NCBI RefSeq assembly: GCF_042432805.1
Contig: NZ_JBHLWO010000001.1
Location: 372,001 to 436,000, forward strand
DNA from: Olivibacter oleidegradans
GTDB taxonomy: Bacteria; Bacteroidota; Bacteroidia; Sphingobacteriales; Sphingobacteriaceae
Direction: 5' to 3'
DNA length: 64,000 nt
Below are positions 35,515 to 44,856 of this stretch, in pieces; within the stretch, counting starts at the first letter, position 1, and the number at the start of each line of letters is the position of its first letter. The position numbers were made by a program, and so were the translations under genes. The notes under the pieces were generated by a model. It was not told the origin of the DNA. It was given only the letters and a program-made list of their open reading frames with translations, and searched no databases.

Positions 35515-36669
35515 TCAACCTTCTTCTTCTTCTGTATTCTTGATTTTCATAAGTAATGTATATGCGTTTTTGAGCACCACCTTAGATGCCGACGTAATCT
35601 CATTACTCTCTATTTGCCGGTGTTTATCATTCAGCATTCCTGGCTTTACCTCCACCATCCGGAATTCTCCGGTGTTTTGGGCCACAAATACATAATGTTT
35701 GTTCTCCCACCTGACAACCGCATCCTCCGGTACGGTAAGTGCCGGCATATCCTTGATTGAAACTTCGGCATTCATGAACATGCCGGGCACAAGCGAGGTG
35801 TCATATTTTTTGAAATGGCAGTGTACCTCTGCCATGCGATTGGCATCAAGTGTTTTATTGATCAGGATGACTTCGGCATCAAATCTTCGATCCGGTTCAC
35901 TATTGGAATAGGCGGCTACTTGCTCGCCAACAGCCACGCTCGCCAAATCTTTCTCAAATACGTTTAATACCAAATGGATATCACGCGGATCTACCAGCTC
36001 AAATAGTACATCGGTTGGAGCAGTATATTTGCCAACCGTTACGTTTACTTTGGACACAAAACCATTGATGGGCGATAATACCGCTACACTTTTAGATATA
36101 TTGGATGCGTTCAGGTTATTGATATTGATACCGATCAGCTTTAGTTTTTCACCCAACGCATTCATTAAAATTCTTTGGCGCTCCATTTGGGCATTTGCCT
36201 GCTGGAAGACTTTATCGCTGCTTGCTTTACTGCTATTAAGTTCACGTTGACGAATAAACTCCTTTTCTGCCAACTCAAAGTCGGTCTTCGCCGTTAGGTA
36301 ATCTTGCTGTAATTGAATAAACTGCATATCTTCCATGATGGCCAACACTTGTCCCTTGCTCACATGTGTTCCGGGTAACATCGCTGTGGATTTCAGATAC
36401 CCTCCCATAGGAAAGCTCAGGCTAATAATATTCTGGGGCGGCACCTCTACTGCCCCTTGCAGTGTAAGCTTGCCACTTACGCTGCCCGACTCAGGGTTGC
36501 CGACTTCGATGCCGACGCTTTTTAGCTGCTGCGAAGTGAGTCGTACAGTTTCAGTAATAGGACTGATCGTACTGTCTTTTTGGCTAGTCGATTCCGTCTC
36601 TTGCTTATTTTGATTGCTGCATGCCGCCAGAAACCAAAGGCAGATGCAACTGTATATAAATGCTTTCAT
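35515..36669 (-). CDS. RND periplasmic adaptor (CzcB/CusB-like)
   Basis: A 384-residue lipoprotein (FLAACSNQNKQ lipobox) with lipoyl half (ISLSFPMGGYLKSTAML), coiled coil with a Gln-rich stretch, and beta-barrel/MP domains (SVAVLSPINGFVSKVNVTVG). It follows the RND gene by 6 bp in the same operon. CzcB-like adaptors bind metal through Met/His residues; specific ligands were not identified here. Confidence 0.9.
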   Translation of the reverse strand: MKAFIYSCICLWFLAACSNQNKQETESTSQKDSTISPITETVRLTSQQLKSVGIEVGNPESGSVSGKLTLQGAVEVPPQNIISLSFPMGGYLKSTAMLPGTHVSKGQVLAIMEDMQFIQLQQDYLTAKTDFELAEKEFIRQRELNSSKASSDKVFQQANAQMERQRILMNALGEKLKLIGININNLNASNISKSVAVLSPINGFVSKVNVTVGKYTAPTDVLFELVDPRDIHLVLNVFEKDLASVAVGEQVAAYSNSEPDRRFDAEVILINKTLDANRMAEVHCHFKKYDTSLVPGMFMNAEVSIKDMPALTVPEDAVVRWENKHYVFVAQNTGEFRMVEVKPGMLNDKHRQIESNEITSASKVVLKNAYTLLMKIKNTEEEEG

Positions 36670-36675
36670 TTTAAA

Positions 36676-39600
36676 TTATTGATCGTTTAATTTTTGTAAT
36701 TGGATAACGGCCTGGTTATAACTGCCGAGCATATTGATGTATTCGTTTCTGATGGTGATGGCTTGATCTACCAAGATAACCCATTGTAGATAGTCGATTT
36801 CTCCACCCTGAAACTGTTGGTCTGCCGTAGCAATGATCAAATCTGCATTGTTAAGTCCTTGATTTTCGTAATATGCGAGACTCTCCTCAAATTTCTGCAC
36901 CTGAGCGCGGGCGTTCATAATTTCAGCATGTAATTGTAATTGAACTTGATCAGCTTTTTTTATTTGACTCTGCCATTGCAGCTTCGCTGCCGCTACTTTA
37001 GACGATTGCGCTTTGAAGAACAATGGAATGCTCACTCCCGCGCTGAAATAACTGAAGCGATCCCTACCGCTGAAAAAAACATCCTGCCCGTTCACATTCT
37101 GAACTCCTTGCAGACTCTGGTTGTTGTAACCTATTGTGAGATCTGGAAGAAGGCGGGCACGCTCTACCCGCCACCGGCTGCGGGCAGCTTCTTCCGCATG
37201 TCTGGCCAGCGCGGCCGCCGGAAGCTCATCGGTCACAACGGAATCATCTATTAATGATTGAGCAACAGCAACTTTCGACTGCGCGAGATCGGGAACGTAC
37301 ATCATACTATCCTGTAAATACAGATTAAACTGTTTGTTCACAATAGCAAGGTCTTTTTCAAGCATATTCAGCTGATTGGTAATTTGCTGCCTGTGGGATT
37401 GCGCTGCCGTTTTTTCCAGGATATTGGCCTCGCCGCTCTCAAAACGCTTCAGTGATTTGGCCTCGAATAATCGGTAGATACTATCTGCATAGAGCAGCAG
37501 CTGTTTCCGCTTATTCATTACAGCGTAATCGAAAAATGCAAACCTGACACTGGCTTTAAGCTCCTGCTCGCTCAACCTAGTCTGTGCACGTGAGGCTTCG
37601 AAGTTTGCCTGCAGCATCTTTTTCTGATTAGTATATACGGTGGGAAAGTTGAAAGATTGGCTCACGCCGATCCTATTGTCATTGTGTATGCTGTTAAATT
37701 TCCCGTAATCGCCGGACAATTGCGTCTTAGGCAGATCGAACCCGCTGTGCTGCAGTTCTTCAACGGCTTGTTGTTCCATGCGTGTACTCTGCAATTGCCT
37801 ATTATTCCGTATTGCCATCTTCAACGCGCTGTCAAGGCTTATTTTTACCGGCTGCTCCTGTGCGGTAGCCGGATAAGCAAGGAACATAAATACAATGATC
37901 GCACTTAAACTTTTATTCATGTTGAGCTTAGCGGTTCTGTTAAAGAGCAGGTACAGTGAAGGCAGGACAAATAATGTTAACAGGGTGGCTGTTATAAGCC
38001 CTCCGATCACCACCGTGGCCAAAGGCCGCTGTACTTCCGCCCCGGCGCCATTGCTGAGTGCCATGGGTAGGAAACCGAGCGAAGCTACCGCCGCTGTCAT
38101 CAGTACCGGACGTAACCTGTTACGGGTTCCGGTCATCACGAGCTGCTTCGGATCGCTTATTACGCCTTCTTTTTTTATTCGGTTAAATTCGGAAATCAGC
38201 ACGATCCCATTCAGCACCGCTACGCCGAAGAGGGCAATAAATCCGACACCGGCAGAAATGCTGAAGGGCATGCCTCTTAAGGTTAGGGCAAATACTCCGC
38301 CGATGGCTGACAATGGTATGGCAGTATAGATCAGTGCGCCCTCTTTAAAGGATGAAAACGCAAAATATAGCATTACAAAAATGAGTAAAAGCGCAACCGG
38401 GACAGCGATGCTCAACCTGCTCTTAGCCTGTTGCAAATTTTCAAAAGCCCCCCCGTAGGTTATACTATAACCTGCATCTAACTTCATTTTAGCGCCAATC
38501 TTCTGCTGGAGTTCTTCAACAATGGTTTGTACGTCACGTCCCCGTACATTGAAGCCCACAATAATCCGCCTGCGCGCATTTTCGCGTTGTATCTGATTTG
38601 GCCCTTCGATCTCCTGTATATCGGCCACCTGATAGAGCGGTACCTGAACCCCCATAGGGGTAGATACGGGCAGGTTACGGACATCTTCTATGCTTTTTCT
38701 CCCCTCGCTGCTAACTCTTACCACCAGATCAAAGCTTTTTTCACCTTCGTAAACCTTTCCAGCCTCGGCACCGGCAAAGGCTGCGTTGATGGTACGGTTT
38801 AGGCTTTCGATATCCATGCCGTATTTAGCGATCTCACTACGGTTGAAATCAATGACGATCTGAGGCATACCGGTCACTTTTTCAACATAAAGATCGGCTG
38901 TTCCATCCACCGTTCTTGCAATGGCGCCCAGCTGATCGGCATAGGTCGCTAGTTTCTCGAGGTCCTCACCGAAGATTTTACAAACAACGTCTTGTTTTGC
39001 GCCGGTCATGAGCTCATTGAACCGCATCTGAACGGGATACTGGAAGCCGGTGGTTACACCAGGCATAACTTCCTGTGCAGTCGCAGCCATTTTACCGGCA
39101 AGCTCCGGAAAAGTTTCCGCGCTGGTCCATTCTGATTTCGGCTTCAGCACAACAATCATGTCTCCCCCCTCAATAGGCATAGGATCGGTCGGGATTTCGG
39201 CGCTGCCGATTCTCGACACCACTTTCTCAACTTCGGGGTATTGCGCTTGCAACGTTTCGGCGATACGGTCAATGGCATTAATGGTGGTACTGAGGTTGGT
39301 GCCCACCAATAACCTGGTTTCGACGGCAAAATCGCCCTCTTCCAGTTGGGGTATAAACTCGCCGCCCATGCGCATGAACATAAGCACAGACACACCGAAC
39401 AATATAAACGCGAACATGACCAGCGACTGACGGATCGATAAAGCCTTCTCCAACATTTGCCGGTACCCATTTTCTATCCGTGTCATGATACGGTCGGACA
39501 GATTCGGCTTATGCGTTATCTTTTTACTGATGAACAGCGAACTTACCATCGGCACGTAGGTGAGCGAAAGGATAAAGGCTCCCAGAATGGCAAATGCCAC

Positions 39601-41040
39601 GGTCTGAGCCATTGGCTTGAACATTTTTCCCTCTATCCCCGTAAGGGAAAGAATTGGTAAATATACAATCAGGATAATGATCTGACCGAAGACGGCCGCA
39701 TTCATCATGCGTGATGCGGACTTGGTTACTTCGCGGTTCATCTCCTCCTGCGAAATACTAGTGACATCGTTATATTTTTTAGAAAAATGAAGATGGTGCA
39801 GAATTGCCTCAACGATAATGACGGCACCGTCTACAATGAGTCCAAAATCCAAGGCCCCCAAGCTCATCAAATTGCCACTTACACCGAAGGTATTCATCAT
39901 GGTTATGGCAAAGAGCATGGATAAGGGAATAACAGAAGCTACAATTAATCCCGCCCGTAGATTCCCTAAAAAGAGTACCAGCACGAGCACGACGATCAAT
40001 GCACCCTCAAGCAAGTTGTGCTCTACGGTGCCGATAGCGTTGTTAACCATCTTGGTGCGGTCAAGGAAAGGTTCGATCGCTAATCCCTCAGGAAGGGTTT
40101 TCTGTATCTCAGCGATCCGTTGCTTAACGTTGTTGATAATTTCGGAAGAGTTTCCGCCTTTGAGCATCATCACAATGCCGCCGGTTACTTCCCCCAAACC
40201 AGCCATGGTTAATGCTCCATAACGTATAGCTGAACCCAAACGGACTTCGGCTACATGGCTGATGAGTATGGGCTGCCCGCCATTACTCTTTACTACGATT
40301 TTATTGATGTCTTCAATTGATTTGGTAAGGCCAATGCTTCGAATATATAGAACGGAGGGGCCCTTTTCAATATAGGCACCCCCGGTATTTTGGTTGTTTC
40401 TGCTCAGAGCGGTAAAGATATCGCTTATAGTTAGGTTGAGTGCCTTGAGCCTTGCCGGGTTTACCGAAACTTCATATTGCTTAAGTTCACCTCCGAAGGT
40501 AGAGACATCAGCTACGCCGGGTGTACCCAATAGCTGCCTTCTTACGAGCCAATCCTGTGTAGAGCGGAGGTCAGCCAAGGTGAATTTATCTTCATACCCT
40601 TTTTTGGGTTTTAACACATACTGATATATTTCGCCCAAACCGGTAGTTACCGGCGCAAGGGACGGAACATTGGCATTTTCGTTGATTTCTACCTGCGAAA
40701 GCCTTTCAGTAACCTGCTGGCGCGCCCAGTAAACATCGGTACCTTCGTCAAACACAATCGTGATAAGGGAAAGTCCGAATCGGGACATACTCCTGCTCTC
40801 CTGTATGCCCGGAACGTTACTGATTGCTAGTTCTATCGGAAATGTAATTAATCGTTCTACGTCCTCTGCACCAAGGGACGGGGCTGTGGTAATAATCTGG
40901 ACCTGGTTGTTGGTTATATCCGGAACGGCATCGATGGGTAGTTGGGTGATCTGGTAGCCGCCATAAACTACCCACAGCAACATGAATATACCAATTGCCA
41001 GTTTATTTTTAACTGAAAACTGAATGATTTTATTTAACAT
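36676..41040 (-). CDS. CzcA-type HME-RND efflux pump fused to a TolC-like domain
   Basis: A 1454-residue fusion. Residues 1-about 1030 are a 12-TM RND pump with the HME-1 type signature DFGLIVDGAVIIVE in TM4, which in CzcA relatives indicates divalent cations (Zn/Co/Cd/Ni) rather than the CusA Cu/Ag motif. Residues about 1040-1454 are a TolC-like outer-membrane component starting MNKSLSAIIVFMFLAYPATA, a retained signal-peptide-like stretch with an internal ATG at 37920. The start at 41040 (MLNKIIQFSVKNK) suits the RND family; an upstream ATG at 41070 is in frame. The fusion is seen in several Bacteroidota. Confidence 0.9.
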   Translation of the reverse strand: MLNKIIQFSVKNKLAIGIFMLLWVVYGGYQITQLPIDAVPDITNNQVQIITTAPSLGAEDVERLITFPIELAISNVPGIQESRSMSRFGLSLITIVFDEGTDVYWARQQVTERLSQVEINENANVPSLAPVTTGLGEIYQYVLKPKKGYEDKFTLADLRSTQDWLVRRQLLGTPGVADVSTFGGELKQYEVSVNPARLKALNLTISDIFTALSRNNQNTGGAYIEKGPSVLYIRSIGLTKSIEDINKIVVKSNGGQPILISHVAEVRLGSAIRYGALTMAGLGEVTGGIVMMLKGGNSSEIINNVKQRIAEIQKTLPEGLAIEPFLDRTKMVNNAIGTVEHNLLEGALIVVLVLVLFLGNLRAGLIVASVIPLSMLFAITMMNTFGVSGNLMSLGALDFGLIVDGAVIIVEAILHHLHFSKKYNDVTSISQEEMNREVTKSASRMMNAAVFGQIIILIVYLPILSLTGIEGKMFKPMAQTVAFAILGAFILSLTYVPMVSSLFISKKITHKPNLSDRIMTRIENGYRQMLEKALSIRQSLVMFAFILFGVSVLMFMRMGGEFIPQLEEGDFAVETRLLVGTNLSTTINAIDRIAETLQAQYPEVEKVVSRIGSAEIPTDPMPIEGGDMIVVLKPKSEWTSAETFPELAGKMAATAQEVMPGVTTGFQYPVQMRFNELMTGAKQDVVCKIFGEDLEKLATYADQLGAIARTVDGTADLYVEKVTGMPQIVIDFNRSEIAKYGMDIESLNRTINAAFAGAEAGKVYEGEKSFDLVVRVSSEGRKSIEDVRNLPVSTPMGVQVPLYQVADIQEIEGPNQIQRENARRRIIVGFNVRGRDVQTIVEELQQKIGAKMKLDAGYSITYGGAFENLQQAKSRLSIAVPVALLLIFVMLYFAFSSFKEGALIYTAIPLSAIGGVFALTLRGMPFSISAGVGFIALFGVAVLNGIVLISEFNRIKKEGVISDPKQLVMTGTRNRLRPVLMTAAVASLGFLPMALSNGAGAEVQRPLATVVIGGLITATLLTLFVLPSLYLLFNRTAKLNMNKSLSAIIVFMFLAYPATAQEQPVKISLDSALKMAIRNNRQLQSTRMEQQAVEELQHSGFDLPKTQLSGDYGKFNSIHNDNRIGVSQSFNFPTVYTNQKKMLQANFEASRAQTRLSEQELKASVRFAFFDYAVMNKRKQLLLYADSIYRLFEAKSLKRFESGEANILEKTAAQSHRQQITNQLNMLEKDLAIVNKQFNLYLQDSMMYVPDLAQSKVAVAQSLIDDSVVTDELPAAALARHAEEAARSRWRVERARLLPDLTIGYNNQSLQGVQNVNGQDVFFSGRDRFSYFSAGVSIPLFFKAQSSKVAAAKLQWQSQIKKADQVQLQLHAEIMNARAQVQKFEESLAYYENQGLNNADLIIATADQQFQGGEIDYLQWVILVDQAITIRNEYINMLGSYNQAVIQLQKLNDQ

Positions 41041-41137
41041 GGAATTTGAAGTAAATACATGAAAACACATACCGGCCCCCTTACGGCGGACAGCGCTTTT
41101 GCAGGGAACATTCCTTGCATGTCATGATTAAATGTAT

Positions 41138-41515
41138 TTACACTCTGGGAGGGCGAAAGAGCGAGTTCTGTTCGGGGCTGAAGTATACAACAAGCCGATC
41201 CCGTGCAAAGTCGAGATTAATCGGCCAGTATTCGGGCTTGATAGCAAATGATTTATCGAATGCTACGAAAAGGAAAACGGGAGTATGGATATCGAACTTT
41301 TTAAACGGCAGTTGCATATCCTTTTCGTCATCATCGTCGTTAAGGTCTTGCCCCCAATAGTGCATTGAAAGGTACTCGGTAAAACTAACCGTTGGTGAAA
41401 GCGTTTTATGTTCTATAAAATGCCTGTATAAACTTGGCAGCTTTGCCAGTTGATAGAGTGAGGTTGCCTCGCTTATCAATAGTATAAGCATTATATAGAG
41501 AAAAAACCTTTTCAC
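41138..41515 (-). CDS. Small exported protein leading the RND operon
   Basis: A 125-residue protein with an N-terminal signal/anchor (FFLYIMLILLISEATSLY) and an acidic patch DLNDDDDEKDMQLPFKKF. Similar small proteins precede metal RND operons in Bacteroidota but have no assigned function. The Asp/Glu run and several His could bind cations; that is speculation. It is transcribed 97 bp ahead of the RND gene. Confidence 0.6.
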   Translation of the reverse strand: MKRFFLYIMLILLISEATSLYQLAKLPSLYRHFIEHKTLSPTVSFTEYLSMHYWGQDLNDDDDEKDMQLPFKKFDIHTPVFLFVAFDKSFAIKPEYWPINLDFARDRLVVYFSPEQNSLFRPPRV

Positions 41516-41702
41516 GCAGCAAAAGTAAAGCTAAGTAATAAACTAAGCAACCCGATCTGAAATTAAAAAGGTAATTTTTTTATTATTGTCATCTATTTAA
41601 TGGTTATTAATTGATTGCAAACTTTTCAACGGCTTTCGGATCGAAATTGTTAGTGTAACGAATTTTATGGATATTAGCCATACTTAGCCTACAAATCGTT
41701 CA

Positions 41703-42563
41703 ATGAAATGGATTACAAGAGAACGGCCCAAGATCGATAGAATAGCCTGCCCTTGGCTGATAAAGCGGTTTATCGACCCCGGTGCGGAGATTGTTTTTGT
41801 CCCGGCCGAAGATGTGATCCGGGTGGCGGAACAGATAGGTGCCACACCCTTTGATATACCTGGTGTTGAATATAGCCATTATGAGGATAAATGCACTTTC
41901 GATTATTTCATCAAAAAATATGAGCTGAAAAATCCTGCGCTCGACAGGATCGCCAAAATAGTCCGTGGTGCAGATACTGACCGGCATGATTTTGCGCCAC
42001 AGGCTGCAGGCCTGGAAGCGATTTTTGCCGGATTGGTTTATAATATAAAGGACGACCGTGAACTGTTAGAGCTGGGAATGATTATCTACGATGGTCTTTA
42101 CAGCTGGGCACAGCATCTTTTCAGGCAACGGCATGGAGGTGATAGTCCGGTGGAACAACTACTTCTGCAAATCTACCAACGGTACCTGAAACAACGACGC
42201 AAAGAGCAGATGCCGGAATGGGTGGTTACTCTCAGGGAGCTGATCCAGGATCAGGTGGACACCAACATGAACCTGACCCTTCATCAGCTTTCCGATGAAC
42301 TTGAACTCAGTCCTACTTACCTCTCCAGAGAGTTTTCAAAATATTTTGATAACGTTAATTTCGGTGAATATATCCGTAAAAAGCGTATCGAGAAAGCAAT
42401 CGAATTGATGGCCGATCCGTCACTTAATCTTACGGAGATTGCTTACTTGACCGGCTTTTCGGACCAGAGCCATTTTACCCGGATTTTTAATAAACACATG
42501 GGCTCCAATCCCTCGGTGTATCGAAAAAAAATAATCAAAGGTAAAGGATATACAAAAGGGTAG
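41703..42563 (+). CDS. ChrB-domain/AraC HTH fusion regulator
   Basis: A 286-residue two-domain protein. Residues 1-145 match the ChrB C-terminal (chromate resistance) domain: RPKIDRIACPWLIKRFIDPG, VEYSHYEDKCTFDYFIKKYE, and IVRGADTDRHDFAPQAAGLE. Residues about 185-283 are an AraC double HTH (LHQLSDELELSPTYLSREF, LTEIAYLTGFSDQSHFTRIF). Stand-alone ChrB proteins regulate chromate transport. The fusion puts the sensor on an AraC reader, divergent from the metal RND operon, so it is a likely metal or oxyanion-responsive regulator of that pump. Confidence 0.8.
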   Translation: MKWITRERPKIDRIACPWLIKRFIDPGAEIVFVPAEDVIRVAEQIGATPFDIPGVEYSHYEDKCTFDYFIKKYELKNPALDRIAKIVRGADTDRHDFAPQAAGLEAIFAGLVYNIKDDRELLELGMIIYDGLYSWAQHLFRQRHGGDSPVEQLLLQIYQRYLKQRRKEQMPEWVVTLRELIQDQVDTNMNLTLHQLSDELELSPTYLSREFSKYFDNVNFGEYIRKKRIEKAIELMADPSLNLTEIAYLTGFSDQSHFTRIFNKHMGSNPSVYRKKIIKGKGYTKG

Positions 42564-42608
42564 ATAATGTTCTATTTTTCGATGGCCCTGTTCATTATTC
42601 TTGCATAA

Positions 42609-43160
42609 ATGTTAGCAAGATCGATGAAGTACCTAAAAGAAAAATCTTATACCCTCTTCTATAAGACCACTGTATCGGTTACACTGCTTCTGGCATATTC
42701 AGTCGGCGCAGCATCACAGGAGATTGATGCACCGGTAAAGGTGACTGCCTATGTCGGCGTTGTGCATCCGATTGTCACTTATGCATCGGGCGATTTCACA
42801 CCAAATTTTAAAGATCGATATGTAGTAGGCATGCCAACCGGCATAAACATCCGCAGGGATGGGCATCTAGGCTTTTCCTTGGAGATGGTGCCTTATATCA
42901 GCGTACAGCACGGAAAGAGCAGGATGAGTAATTTCCTGTTTCATCCCGGCGCGCTTTTTCCGCTGGGCAAGGGCTTTACCTTTATCGGAAGGGCCGCCTT
43001 TGAGACTTCGGGCAGGTTCGGCTTCACACCGGTTCTGAGCAAGGTCATCACCAAGGGGCATTCGGGAAATCTATTTCTGGCAGTTCCGGTCCCGATCCGT
43101 TTCGGCAATGAACATACCGCCTCCGTGACTGCCGCTTTTCAGTTCGGGTTCATCTTTTAA
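42609..43160 (+). CDS. Small exported beta-barrel-like protein
   Basis: A 183-residue protein with a late signal peptide (residues 18-36, AYSVGAASQE; the true start may be the ATG at 42624). The mature part has amphipathic beta strands (VKVTAYVGVVHPIVTYASGD, FRFGNEHTASV-type segments) and ends AFQFGFIF with a terminal Phe, as outer-membrane barrels do. It follows ChrB-AraC by 45 bp and may belong to the metal-response operon. Confidence 0.5.
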   Translation: MLARSMKYLKEKSYTLFYKTTVSVTLLLAYSVGAASQEIDAPVKVTAYVGVVHPIVTYASGDFTPNFKDRYVVGMPTGINIRRDGHLGFSLEMVPYISVQHGKSRMSNFLFHPGALFPLGKGFTFIGRAAFETSGRFGFTPVLSKVITKGHSGNLFLAVPVPIRFGNEHTASVTAAFQFGFIF

Positions 43161-43204
43161 ACAGCAACTGCTATATGCCTTCTAGAATTTTTAGAAATAG
43201 TAAT

Positions 43205-43296
43205 TTTGATCTTTTTAACTTTATTAAGCTAACTTCTCTTTGTCTATCGGCTAATACATTAATTTGACTACCAGTTTGACCACCTTGAGTTTCTCA
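43205..43296 (-). pseudogene. Second AlbA_2-family C-terminal relic
   Basis: On the minus strand the frame reads ETQGGQTGSQINVLADRQRE then VSLIKLKRSK, the same linker and helix as 8420-8490 (GGNIDVLTDRQREALTLIKA) in the first relic. Only about 31 residues remain. Two independent remnants in one window show repeated loss of this family. Confidence 0.6.
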
Positions 43297-43429
43297 CCAC
43301 CGCAACTTTACATCCAATACGAATGAAATGAAATTTCAGTTGCCTTATAGCGTATATTTATTCCATACATTTTATTGCCCTTTACCACACAAGCGGTTAT
43401 CTGAATTGTTTATTCAGAAAACATCGATT

Positions 43430-43657
43430 ATGAAAACATTCACTTTAACAATACCGGGTTTAGGCGACTTTAATGTTAAGCCGTCCGGCGAAGAGAATAC
43501 ATTCATCTTAACGGAAGACATTGGCGATAGGTCATATGTAATAAACAAAGATACTGACGGTAATTGGTTCATGAAAACTTCAGAAGGCGCGACGACTACA
43601 GAAACTATGCTGAATCAAGATACCATTGGAAAGCTAATTGAAGATCGTATAGGCTAA
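43430..43657 (+). CDS. Small soluble protein
   Basis: 75 residues from the ATG at 43430 (MKTFTLTIPGLGDFNVKPSG). An earlier in-frame ATG at 43328 gives an N-terminus rich in aromatic residues that does not look like a protein start. No family recognised. Acidic, with a repeated Gly/Asp pattern and no Cys. Confidence 0.45.
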   Translation: MKTFTLTIPGLGDFNVKPSGEENTFILTEDIGDRSYVINKDTDGNWFMKTSEGATTTETMLNQDTIGKLIEDRIG

Positions 43658-43728
43658 ACGGTCAGGTTCAATCACATTACGAGTAAAGCCGGAGTGGAAA
43701 ATAAAGCAGCGATATCTGTTGCAATTTT

Positions 43729-44196
43729 TTATTCACCGTTTTCGGGTTCTGTATTCTTTTTTGTCATCTTATACTGGTGCAGCCGTTGCGCAGATTCGAT
43801 TGAATGGGACTTATGGATATCTTTTTCATTTTCGGCTCTATCGGAAATGATCTGGTAATACTTATGCAATGTATCAAGTTCTTCCTCGCTCAGATCCTCA
43901 ATATCTACAAGCCGGTTACTTGCTTTGCGACTAGCCGCTACCAGCTCGTTCAGTTTTAATTGAGTAGCTTTTGAATCTTTATTCTGGGTTTTCTGTATAA
44001 GAAAAACCATTAAAAAAGTAATGATGGTGGTGCTGGTGTTTATGACTAGCTGCCAGGTATCTGAAAATCCAAAAACAGGACCCGACGCAGCCCACCCAAC
44101 AATAAATCCTAAAGCGATCCCGAATGCCCAGGAAGATCCCGTCCACTGGGTAATTTTATTTGCCGCCGCTTCAAACTTTTCACTAAACTTACTCAT
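43729..44196 (-). CDS. Low-affinity iron permease family protein (PF04120-like)
   Basis: A 155-residue protein with two TM helices (SSWAFGIALGFIVGWAASGP and TTIITFLMVFLIQKTQNKD) followed by KATQLKLNELVAASRKASNR and LVDIEDLSEEELDTLHKYYQ, the hallmark arrangement of this family. Bacterial members have not been shown to carry iron. Confidence 0.82.
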   Translation of the reverse strand: MSKFSEKFEAAANKITQWTGSSWAFGIALGFIVGWAASGPVFGFSDTWQLVINTSTTIITFLMVFLIQKTQNKDSKATQLKLNELVAASRKASNRLVDIEDLSEEELDTLHKYYQIISDRAENEKDIHKSHSIESAQRLHQYKMTKKNTEPENGE

Positions 44197-44379
44197 ATTC
44201 TTCTATGTTGTTCCTATCCCTTGCATTCTTGATGTTCTTGACATCTACTATATCTAGTTGTTTTCTACTGGAACAATCAAATGCATCGTTTAGTTGAAGC
44301 TTTTTTTATTTCATAAACCTAATGCCACGCAGTTTATTGATTTTCTCGAAGTTATCTTTGTGTTGGCAACGACAAATTG

Positions 44380-44856
44380 TTAGCTATTAGCTGTACAATA
44401 ATTATTGCCCACGGTTTTCCATTTCAATCCCCAATGATGTAAATCCAAAATGATGGCTAAGAGTTCTCTCCCCTTTTCAGTCGTTGTGTAGCGAATCTGT
44501 GGCGGTGTGGTATCCGGAATATCGCTAGCAGTGATGAGTGATTCTTCTTTTAATTCTTTAAGCCTTTTGCCTAAGATCTGATCGGAAAGCGTGGGGAAGT
44601 TTTTTTTCAACGCGGTGAACTGAGCGATACCTTCATTGATACAATATAATAATTGCATTTTCCATCGCAGTGAAATACTGGCCAATACGTCATTTACGTC
44701 GCAGGCTTCTGCTAATGTCTGCCGATTTTCGCTGTTGGTCGATAGTTCTTTCCGGGGGGTTGCCATAGTGTAATCTTGATAATCTTTACTCACTTTGGGA
44801 TGAGTTATTGTGTTGCCTAACACCTCACCATACTTTTGTAGTCTTCGTTTAATCAT
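44380..44856 (-). CDS. HxlR-family transcriptional regulator
   Basis: A 158-residue winged-helix protein: Cys in EACDVNDVLASISLRWKMQL, the HTH GIAQFTALKKNFPTLSDQIL and wing TPPQIRYTTTEKGREL. HxlR proteins often sense electrophiles or oxidants through a Cys. It is divergent from the alpha/beta hydrolase, the likely target. The first 46 residues are duplicated at 47323-47462. Confidence 0.87.
   Translation of the reverse strand: MIKRRLQKYGEVLGNTITHPKVSKDYQDYTMATPRKELSTNSENRQTLAEACDVNDVLASISLRWKMQLLYCINEGIAQFTALKKNFPTLSDQILGKRLKELKEESLITASDIPDTTPPQIRYTTTEKGRELLAIILDLHHWGLKWKTVGNNYCTANS

Noticed and set aside
36940..41040. Several 60-140 codon plus-strand frames across the RND gene
   Set aside because: Shadows of the large coding region; no hydrophobic or catalytic pattern and none is continuous with another.
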